DNA from: Porphyrobacter sp. ULC335
GTDB lineage: Bacteria; Pseudomonadota; Alphaproteobacteria; Sphingomonadales; Sphingomonadaceae
Length of the DNA: 64,000 nt
Direction of reading: 5' to 3'
NCBI RefSeq assembly: GCF_025917005.1
Contig: NZ_CP078091.1
Location: forward strand, 3,224,001 to 3,288,000
The notes beneath the pieces are model-generated. The model searched no databases. It saw only the letters and a list, made by a program, of their open reading frames with translations, and had not been told where the DNA came from. Made by a program: the position numbers and the translations under genes. Positions 43,355 to 49,655 of the stretch are shown here, in pieces (the stretch's first letter is position 1; every line of letters begins with the position of its first letter).

Positions 43355-45792
43355 TCGGCGGCCTGCCACATCTGGGCTTCGTCGGCATTATCCGGCCCAT
43401 CCGGCCACGCGCGCCCGGTCAGCGCCGGGAACCACGCGGCAGGCGCATCGCCCACCGCTTCACGCAGCAGATCGAGGCGGCGCACCGCGCTTTCACGGCC
43501 AGAAAGGATCGTCAGCACCTCGGGCGCACCCGACAGATCGAGCCGCACCACCACGCTCGCATCGGGCTGGCGCACGAGGAAGCAGCGGCTGTGCGCGGGC
43601 AGCGAGCGGATCAGCGCGAATTCGTGGCTGGTGAGGCCAAAACCGTCGCAATAATCCTCAGGCCGGGCGCGCGAATTGGGCATGAACACCATCGTCGCGG
43701 TCTGTTCGACCAGCGCGGTCGAAATCCGGCTGTCGAGCGCATCGCGCGCGGACTGGGTGGCGAAACCGACAAGTGCGTTGCGTTTGCGCAGCGTCTTGAG
43801 CCAATCGCGGATGCGCGCGGCGAAGACCTCGTCGTCCAGCGCCTTCCAGCCTTCATCGATCAGGATCATCGTCGGCTGACCGTCCAGCCGCTCGTCGATG
43901 CGGTGGAACAGGTACATCATCACCGGCGTGCGCAGGCGCGGGTTTTCAAGCAGCGCGGTCATGTCGAAGCCGAGCACACGCTCCGCCAAGTCGAGCCGGT
44001 CGCGTTCATTATCGAACAGCCACGCGTGTTCGCCGCCGTCGCCGGAGGGCGAACCGATCCATGCCGCCAGCCGGTCGGCCAGATCGCCGGGCGTCGGGCG
44101 GCGGGCACCGGAGAGCAGTTCCTTGAAGTGGCGCAACCGCCGCAGCGAAGGATCATTGGCATAGGTCGCATCGACCGCCGCGCTGATCGTCGAGAATTCC
44201 TCCGGCCCTTCGGCCTTGAGCAGCACCGCCAGCCAGTCCCGCAGGAAAGCGCGGTTGGCAGGGGTATCAGGCAGCGAAAGCGGGTTGAAGCCGGTCGGCT
44301 CGCCGGGGCTGATCCGGTCGTAACGCCCGCCAATGCCGCGGATGAACAGCTCCGCGCCGCGATCCTTGTCGAACAGGATGGTGCGCGGTTTGAACTTCTG
44401 GGCCTGCGCGGCGAGGAAGTTCATCACCACGGTCTTGCCCGAACCGCTCGGCCCGATGACCGAGAAATTGCCCAGATCGCCGTGGTGGAAATTGAAGAAG
44501 AACGGCGTGGCGCTGGTCGTTTCCAGCAGCGTCACCGCATCGCCCCAGTGGTTGCCGCTCGCCTGCCCAAGCGCAAAGCCGTGGAAGCTGCCGAAGCCTG
44601 CCATATTGGCCGAGGAAATCAGGGCCCGGCGGACGATATATTCCTCGTTGCCGGGGAACTGCGCCCAGAACGCGGGTTCGAGATTGGTGTCCTCGCGCAC
44701 CGCAATCGCGCCGGTATCGGCGAGCGCGGCGGCGCAGGAGGCCATCGCGTCGTCGAGGCGCGCCAGATCACGCTCGCGCACCAGCACAGTCAGGTGATGG
44801 TCGCCAAAGCCCACCGCCCCGTTACCCAGCGCATCGCGCGCGGCCATCATCTCGGCACGTTCGGCCGCCGCTTCCTCGTCCACCGAGCGCGAGCGGCGCA
44901 GGGCGAGGTCGATGCGTTCCTTCGATGTCGTGCGCTCGTTGGGGGCGTAGCTTTCGGTCACCACCATTTCGAACGGCAGGCGCAGCAGGTTGTCGAGCAG
45001 GCCCGGCGACGTCGCCTCGGGATAGTCTTTCAGTCCGAGGATCGCGGCAAAATCGGGCGCAGCGCTACCGCGCAGCTCCATCGCGTCAAGCCCGAAAGAG
45101 GCGCGGCGATAGGGCAGCATGTGGCCGATATCGGTCTCGGGGCTCGGGCGGCGCACCGGGCGCATCTCGCCATTGTAAAGCGCCGAGAGCAGTTCCAGCA
45201 TCTCGGAATTGGTGCCTTCGGCTGATGTGGGTGACTGGTAATCACCCAGCACTGCCGCGCCGTAATTCTGCAAGCTGGCGACCAGCCCGGTGACTGCCGC
45301 CTTGAGGCTGCGCACGTCCTTGGGATCGGCCTCGGGCTCATCCTGCCCAGCCCGCGAGAAGAACTTCGAAAACCGTTCCGGCAGGCCCGTCTTGCCGCGC
45401 GCGGGGCGGCGGATCAGGGTGACGAACTGATCATTGATGAACAGCGATCCGCCCGCCAGCCGCTGCTTCCAGCGCGCGTCGATATGCCGCGACAGGGCAT
45501 CGGGGAATTCGGCATCCAGCTCCACCTCGACCCGGCGGCGGATCACGTGGTGATACATCACGAAGCGCGCATCCAGCGTCGAGCGCAGCATCACCTCGCG
45601 GGTGGCGGCGTGGGCGTTAAGCGCGTCGCTATCCTCGGTTTCGAACAGCAGGCCGGGCACCTGGATCGCGCTCATCACCGATCCATCGCGCAGCAGCACG
45701 GTGTTCTCGTCAATCAGGCGGGCATAGGGCAGCCGGTCGCCGACGCGGGCTTCCTTCGCGCTCCAGGCGGCGGCTCCGATCCATTTCTTCAT
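43351..45792 (-). CDS. virB4: VirB4 T4SS ATPase
   Basis: An 813-residue ATPase, the largest motor of the T4SS. The N-terminal CagE/TrbE/VirB domain (LPYARLIDENTVLLRDGSVMSAIQVPG...) covers about residues 1-400; the C-terminal RecA-like domain has Walker A GPSGSGKTVVMNFL, Walker B TMILIDEGWKALDDE, followed by a RIRDWLKTLRKRNALVGFATQSARDAL segment typical of the family. Full length. It is separated from virB3 by 12 bases and overlaps virB6 by 4 bases. Confidence 0.93.
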   Translation of the reverse strand: MKKWIGAAAWSAKEARVGDRLPYARLIDENTVLLRDGSVMSAIQVPGLLFETEDSDALNAHAATREVMLRSTLDARFVMYHHVIRRRVEVELDAEFPDALSRHIDARWKQRLAGGSLFINDQFVTLIRRPARGKTGLPERFSKFFSRAGQDEPEADPKDVRSLKAAVTGLVASLQNYGAAVLGDYQSPTSAEGTNSEMLELLSALYNGEMRPVRRPSPETDIGHMLPYRRASFGLDAMELRGSAAPDFAAILGLKDYPEATSPGLLDNLLRLPFEMVVTESYAPNERTTSKERIDLALRRSRSVDEEAAAERAEMMAARDALGNGAVGFGDHHLTVLVRERDLARLDDAMASCAAALADTGAIAVREDTNLEPAFWAQFPGNEEYIVRRALISSANMAGFGSFHGFALGQASGNHWGDAVTLLETTSATPFFFNFHHGDLGNFSVIGPSGSGKTVVMNFLAAQAQKFKPRTILFDKDRGAELFIRGIGGRYDRISPGEPTGFNPLSLPDTPANRAFLRDWLAVLLKAEGPEEFSTISAAVDATYANDPSLRRLRHFKELLSGARRPTPGDLADRLAAWIGSPSGDGGEHAWLFDNERDRLDLAERVLGFDMTALLENPRLRTPVMMYLFHRIDERLDGQPTMILIDEGWKALDDEVFAARIRDWLKTLRKRNALVGFATQSARDALDSRISTALVEQTATMVFMPNSRARPEDYCDGFGLTSHEFALIRSLPAHSRCFLVRQPDASVVVRLDLSGAPEVLTILSGRESAVRRLDLLREAVGDAPAAWFPALTGRAWPDGPDNADEAQMWQAAE

Positions 45793-45804
45793 GTCCGGGC
45801 GTCC

Positions 45805-46089
45805 TTACGGGGCATAGGAGTTGCAGCCCCAACGCTTGAAATTGGGAACGCGCGGGCACTTCGAAACCTTCGTGATCCACAGGTCGAAAATGCGCGGTTC
45901 GCGCAGCGAAGCGAAATAGCCGATCACGTGCATCACCGCCGGAACCGGCAGAATCCACCAGCTCTTGAGGATCAGGAAGGCAATCGTCGTCACCATCAGG
46001 TTGATGATGAAGAAGTTCATCGTCACGCCTGCGAACATCTGCGGGCGGGTGAGCGCGCGGTGGACGGGATGGCGGACGAGATCGCTCAT
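45805..46089 (-). CDS. virB3: VirB3 T4SS inner-membrane protein
   Basis: A 94-residue protein with the VirB3 N-terminus (HPVHRALTRPQMFAGV) and one or two hydrophobic segments (NFFIINLMVTTIAFLIL; WWILPVPAVMHVIGYFAS), ending in a Cys-containing tail (FKRWGCNSYAP). The conserved ARPAM-like RPQMFAG and the terminal motif are typical. It assists pilin assembly with VirB4. Four bases separate it from virB2. Confidence 0.88.
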   Translation of the reverse strand: MSDLVRHPVHRALTRPQMFAGVTMNFFIINLMVTTIAFLILKSWWILPVPAVMHVIGYFASLREPRIFDLWITKVSKCPRVPNFKRWGCNSYAP

Positions 46090-46093
46090 GGCC

Positions 46094-46408
46094 TTAACCG
46101 GCGGCCGACTGGATGCCGGCGACGATGGTGGTCGCGCCGAACAGGATGAACACGCCGATGATCACGGTCGCGCCGAAGCGCCAGTTCATGCGGCCCGTCA
46201 GCATCATGAAGCCGATCGCCGCGACCGCCATCACCGCGACAGTGGTCGCCACTGTGCCGAGCAGCGTGCCTTGCAGCCACAGCAGCGCATTGTTGATCGG
46301 CCCCGAACCGGCCGGGTCTGCCGCTTGCGCGAAAGCAGTGCCCGGCGTCAGCGCGAGCGCCAGCATGGCGGTGAAGCGGGCCAAGGAACGGGAGAACAAC
46401 GACGTCAT
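46094..46408 (-). CDS. virB2: VirB2-type major pilin
   Basis: A 104-residue prepilin. A signal peptide ends near residue 27 (GTAFAQA), leaving a mature pilin of about 77 residues with two hydrophobic helices (LLGTVATTVAVMAVAAIGFMML; FGATVIIGVFILFGATTIVAGI) separated by the short basic loop TGRMNWR. This is the standard VirB2/TrbC layout. It should polymerise into the T4SS pilus. Confidence 0.88.
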   Translation of the reverse strand: MTSLFSRSLARFTAMLALALTPGTAFAQAADPAGSGPINNALLWLQGTLLGTVATTVAVMAVAAIGFMMLTGRMNWRFGATVIIGVFILFGATTIVAGIQSAAG

Positions 46409-46447
46409 ATGTGTGTCAGACTTTCACTTGCATGGGCCAGCCGCGCC

Positions 46448-47092
46448 TTATGGCGCAGGCGGACGGGAATGGTTGGCGAGCCGCCCGATGATGGCAGCAA
46501 CATATTGCTTTGTCTCGCGGATATTGGGGATGCCCCCGGCCCGCTCGACCCTGCCGGGACCGGCGTTATAAGCGGCGAGCGCCTTTTCGAGATCGCCGCC
46601 GAACCGGTCGAGCTGTTCGCGCAGATAACGCGCTCCGCCTTCGAGATTGGCAAAAGGATCGCGCGGATCGACGCCGAGATAGCGGGCGGTGCCCGGCATA
46701 AGCTGGGCGAGCCCCTGCGCGCCGACGGGCGAGACCGCGTCCTCGCGCCAGCGGCTCTCCTGCCACACCAGCGCCTCCAGCAGGCTGGGCGACAGGTCGA
46801 AGCGCGCGGCCAGCTCGGCGATCTTGGCCGCGTAGCGCGGCGGAATGCCTGCCGCATGGCGCGCGGGATCGGCGATCACCACATCGGGAAGCGCGGGCGC
46901 TTCAAGCATTTCAGCGTCGGTTGCGGCGGCTGCAGGAGCATAAGGATCGGCCACCGCAGGCTGACCGGCGAGTGGCCCGGACACCCAGCGCGCGCCATCG
47001 CTCCCGAGTTCAAGCACATCGGCCCGAGCCTCGGCCGCAAGCATAATCGCAGCAGCAGTGATGACAGCGCGGCTACCCGCGGCGAGAATCAT
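46448..47092 (-). CDS. virB1: VirB1-type lytic transglycosylase
   Basis: A 214-residue periplasmic SLT-domain muramidase that opens the cell wall for T4SS assembly. The N-terminal 24 residues can act as signal peptide. The SLT core from about residue 98 shows the catalytic Glu112 in LVWQESRW, AVSPVGAQGLAQLMPGTAR, NLEGGARYLREQL and ALAAYNAGPGRV. First gene of the T4SS operon; a consensus Pho box lies 41 bases upstream. Followed after 39 bases by virB2. Confidence 0.88.
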   Translation of the reverse strand: MILAAGSRAVITAAAIMLAAEARADVLELGSDGARWVSGPLAGQPAVADPYAPAAAATDAEMLEAPALPDVVIADPARHAAGIPPRYAAKIAELAARFDLSPSLLEALVWQESRWREDAVSPVGAQGLAQLMPGTARYLGVDPRDPFANLEGGARYLREQLDRFGGDLEKALAAYNAGPGRVERAGGIPNIRETKQYVAAIIGRLANHSRPPAP

Positions 47093-47132
47093 GTCCCGGC
47101 CCTCCAGAATCTCTCCCCATTGTCTAACCTAA

Positions 47133-47150
47133 ATGACAGGCAGGTGACAG
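47133..47150 (-). promoter_or_regulatory. Pho box upstream of the T4SS operon
   Basis: On the minus strand the sequence is CTGTCACCTGCCTGTCAT: two 7-base units that both match the PhoB half-site CTGTCAY, separated by 4 bases, in the orientation of virB1. The virB1 start is 41 bases downstream, leaving room for a -10 box (around TTAGAC) and GGAGGG as ribosome site. PhoB binding is inferred from the motif. Confidence 0.75.
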
Positions 47151-47203
47151 CCTCGGACGATTGCCCGGATGCAGGATTGTCGCAACTGTGCCTTCCGGAC
47201 AGC

Positions 47204-47240
47204 AAAACGGGCGGACTGCGCCTTTCGCAATCCGCCCGTT
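47204..47240 (-). terminator. Intrinsic terminator after the TPR gene
   Basis: AACGGGCGGA (47206-47215) pairs with TCCGCCCGTT (47231-47240), extended by TGCG/CGCA inside. On the minus strand the stem is followed by a short T run. It lies just past the stop of the TPR protein gene and isolates it from virB1. Confidence 0.8.
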
Positions 47241-47262
47241 CGCGTCCCGATAGAGATATGTG

Positions 47263-47673
47263 TCAGTCGCGCAGGGTCAGCTGTCCGGCGCGCGTCGGCG
47301 CGGGGCGGAACTCGCCGCGCTCGAGCATCTTGATCGCCTTCCGCGCAAGGCGGCGCGAATCCGTGGCGCTTCCGTCCGCAGTGTCGAGCTCGATCACTTC
47401 ATGACAGGCCAACGCCTGTTCAAAGGCGGCGCGCGCCTTGGCGTCATCGCCTGCCTGCGCATAGGCAATGCCGAGATTGATCAGCACAGCCGCATCATGC
47501 GGATCGGCGATGCTGGCTTTCTCAAGCGTTGCGAGCGCCTGATCGGCACGCCCGGCAGCAAGCGGTTGCACCGCGAGTTCGGTCGCCTCGGCCAAGGCCG
47601 GAACAGGCATGGCAGGCGCGGCTGCCAGCGGGGTTGCAGCGATCAGCGCGATTGCGAAAGCGGTGACGGACAT
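47263..47673 (-). CDS. Small exported TPR-repeat protein
   Basis: A protein of about 136 residues with a signal peptide (SVTAFAIALIAATPLAAAPAM) and two tetratricopeptide-like helix pairs (AGRADQALATLEKASIADPHDAAVLINLGIAYAQAGDDAKARAAFEQALAC). It probably works in the periplasm as a protein-binding module; the partner is unknown. The ATG at 47673 is preferred; a TTG at 47679 is closer to GGAGG. It is transcribed apart from virB1 (terminator between) and divergently from the lipoprotein gene, whose upstream region has Pho-box-like repeats. Confidence 0.72.
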   Translation of the reverse strand: MSVTAFAIALIAATPLAAAPAMPVPALAEATELAVQPLAAGRADQALATLEKASIADPHDAAVLINLGIAYAQAGDDAKARAAFEQALACHEVIELDTADGSATDSRRLARKAIKMLERGEFRPAPTRAGQLTLRD

Positions 47674-47743
47674 CGGCAAGACTCCTCCAAGAACGAGAGG
47701 GATAATGACTCACACAACGGGCCGATGCAACAAAACTGAAACA

Positions 47744-47761
47744 TTGTAATTTACTTGTAAT
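47744..47761 (+). repeat. Direct repeat TTGTAAT with 11-base period (weak Pho-box-like)
   Basis: TTGTAAT occurs at 47744-47750 and 47755-47761, four bases apart, the spacing of PhoB half-sites. Each unit matches CTGTCAT at only 5 of 7 bases. It lies 220 bases upstream of the lipoprotein gene in a locally AT-rich stretch. Confidence 0.35.
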
Positions 47762-47868
47762 GAAATGCCTTATCACACTGATTTTACGGCATTCCAATGT
47801 TACAGACAGCACGCACCGAGATGGGTCGGCGTTGTCACATTTGTCTTTCTTCAGTCATAATCGCTCGA

Positions 47869-47886
47869 CTGACACAAGACTGTAAT
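47869..47886 (+). promoter_or_regulatory. Probable Pho box upstream of the lipoprotein/TonB-receptor pair
   Basis: CTGACACAAGACTGTAAT consists of two units with 4-base spacing, each matching the PhoB half-site CTGTCAY at 6 of 7 positions, in the orientation of the gene starting 98 bases downstream. The rest of the 310-base gap (47674-47983) shows further isolated half-sites but nothing else that I recognise. Confidence 0.5.
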
Positions 47887-47983
47887 GCTGCAAGAATTCT
47901 GACATGCCCGACCCCTAGCGAGCCCCCAGCGCATCACGACACGCGCCTAAACCGATTCTCGGCTCAAGAGGGGACCGCTCGCT

Positions 47984-49552
47984 GTGAAAAACATTCAACG
48001 CACGCTGATTCTGGGATGCAGTCTGGTCGCTCTGGCCGGCTGCGGCGCGGACGAAATCGTCTCGCCTGGCTCGGGCGGCGACATCATTATCAATAACCCG
48101 GCCCCCACGCCGACGCCGACTCCGACCCCGACGCCGACCCAGTCGCTCGTGACCCCGGCGGCCGGTTGCCCGACCATCGCGTCGACCGGCGGTCTGACCG
48201 ATGAAGGTGTCACCACCGCGACCCCGACCGGCACCTACCGCGTCTGCGCCCTGCCCGCGCGCTTCACCAGCACGGACAACCTGCCTTACATCCGCGGCCT
48301 GCTCTATCGCATTCCGGGCCGCGTCGAAGTCGGCACCGATCGTGGTTTCTCCAGCACCGGCACCACTGTCACCCTGACCATCGCGCCGGGCGTGATCCTT
48401 TACGGCCAGCAAGATTCCTATCTGGTGGTCAATCGCGGCAACACGATCCAGTCCAACGGCACGGCTGACCGCCCGATCATCTGGACCAGCCGCGACAACG
48501 TGCTCGGCATCAATGATGACAACAACCAGCAGCAGTGGGGCGGCGTCGTGCTGCTCGGCCGCGCACCGGTGTCGGATTGCTCGACCGGCGTGTTCAACAC
48601 CGCCGCCAACCCCACCGCCAATGCGACCTGCGAAGGCCGTCTTGAAGGCGCGGCGGTTGCCACCCCGTTCGGCGGCGCCAACGCGGCGGACAGCTCCGGC
48701 TCGTTCCGCTTCAACCAGATCCGCTTCTCGGGCTTCGAACTGGCACCGAACAACGAACTCCAGTCGCTGACCACCGGCGGCGCGGGTTCGGGCACCGTGA
48801 TCGAGAACCTCGTCTCGTTCAACAGCTCGGATGACGGCATCGAGTTCTTCGGCGGCGGCTTCAATGCCCGCAACTTCGCGATCATCGGCGCTTCGGACGA
48901 TTCGCTCGATGTCGATACAGGCGCGATCGTCAATCTCGACACCGTGATCGCGGTGCAGCGTTCGACCACCGGTGACCGGGCGATCGAACTGGACTCGCCC
49001 AACGTCGCCGACCGTACCCCGTCAAACGCGATTCCGCAGACCCGCTTCCAGGTGAACAACTTCACCTTCGTGATGCGTGACGGCGCGCCGCAGGTCATCC
49101 AGGCACGCGGCGGCGCGGCGCTTGGCCTGACCAACGGCGTGATCAATGCCGGCACCAACCACTGCTTCCAGATCGATGAACCCACCACACTGGCGGCGAT
49201 CATCGGCGTGGACTCGGTGGTCGGCGATTGCCCGGCGACCGATCCGATCCGCGGCGGCGCCGGCAATACCAATGCCGACGTGGCAGCGCGCATCAACGGC
49301 GGCACCAACAACAACTTCGCCTTCGCGATCACGCTCACTAACGGCGTCGTCAACGGCGCGGGTGAAACGGGCCGCACGGCGTTCAATGCCAACAGCCGTT
49401 CGACCTTCTTCCCGACCCGCACCTTCGTCGGGGCGATCCAGAACGCGGCGGCCCTGACCAGCACCTTCGGCAACTGGACGTGCAATTCGTCGATCCAGAA
49501 CTTTGCCAGCACGACGGGCAACTGCACCTCGCTGCCGGTCTACCCGGCCTAA
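47984..49552 (+). CDS. Exported lipoprotein paired with a TonB receptor
   Basis: A 522-residue protein of unknown function with a lipoprotein signal (LVALAGC, Cys20), a Pro-Thr repeat linker (about residues 41-53) and a beta-rich body that looks like a right-handed parallel helix (APGVILYGQQDSYLVVNRGNTI, NNFTFVMRDG, many short repeats of Asn/Gly/Thr). Similar lipoproteins occur next to TonB receptors in Caulobacterales and Sphingomonadales and are thought to be surface-exposed ligand-binding partners; no substrate is known to me. Start is GTG with AGAGGGGAC upstream. A hairpin separates it from the receptor gene, 103 bases on. The upstream Pho-like box suggests expression in phosphate limitation. 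Confidence 0.72.
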   Translation: MKNIQRTLILGCSLVALAGCGADEIVSPGSGGDIIINNPAPTPTPTPTPTPTQSLVTPAAGCPTIASTGGLTDEGVTTATPTGTYRVCALPARFTSTDNLPYIRGLLYRIPGRVEVGTDRGFSSTGTTVTLTIAPGVILYGQQDSYLVVNRGNTIQSNGTADRPIIWTSRDNVLGINDDNNQQQWGGVVLLGRAPVSDCSTGVFNTAANPTANATCEGRLEGAAVATPFGGANAADSSGSFRFNQIRFSGFELAPNNELQSLTTGGAGSGTVIENLVSFNSSDDGIEFFGGGFNARNFAIIGASDDSLDVDTGAIVNLDTVIAVQRSTTGDRAIELDSPNVADRTPSNAIPQTRFQVNNFTFVMRDGAPQVIQARGGAALGLTNGVINAGTNHCFQIDEPTTLAAIIGVDSVVGDCPATDPIRGGAGNTNADVAARINGGTNNNFAFAITLTNGVVNGAGETGRTAFNANSRSTFFPTRTFVGAIQNAAALTSTFGNWTCNSSIQNFASTTGNCTSLPVYPA

Positions 49553-49575
49553 GGCCCGAGCCTGTGACACGTACC

Positions 49576-49609
49576 GGGGGAGACGCCGCTTCGACGCAGC
49601 GCCTCCCCC
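49576..49609 (+). terminator. Hairpin between lipoprotein and TonB-receptor genes
   Basis: GGGGGAGACGC (49576-49586) pairs with GCGCCTCCCCC (49599-49609) with one mismatch, followed by ATTTTC. With only four T's and a same-strand gene downstream it may be a partial terminator that lowers receptor expression, or an mRNA-stabilising element. Confidence 0.6.
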
Positions 49610-49655
49610 ATTTTCGCATTCAAGAATGACCAATTTCATGAGGGGGTCCTCACCC

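Noticed and set aside
48100-48140. Short tandem repeat as a possible CRISPR or phase-variable tract
   Set aside because: It encodes an in-frame Pro-Thr linker in the lipoprotein, with no spacers and no cas genes.
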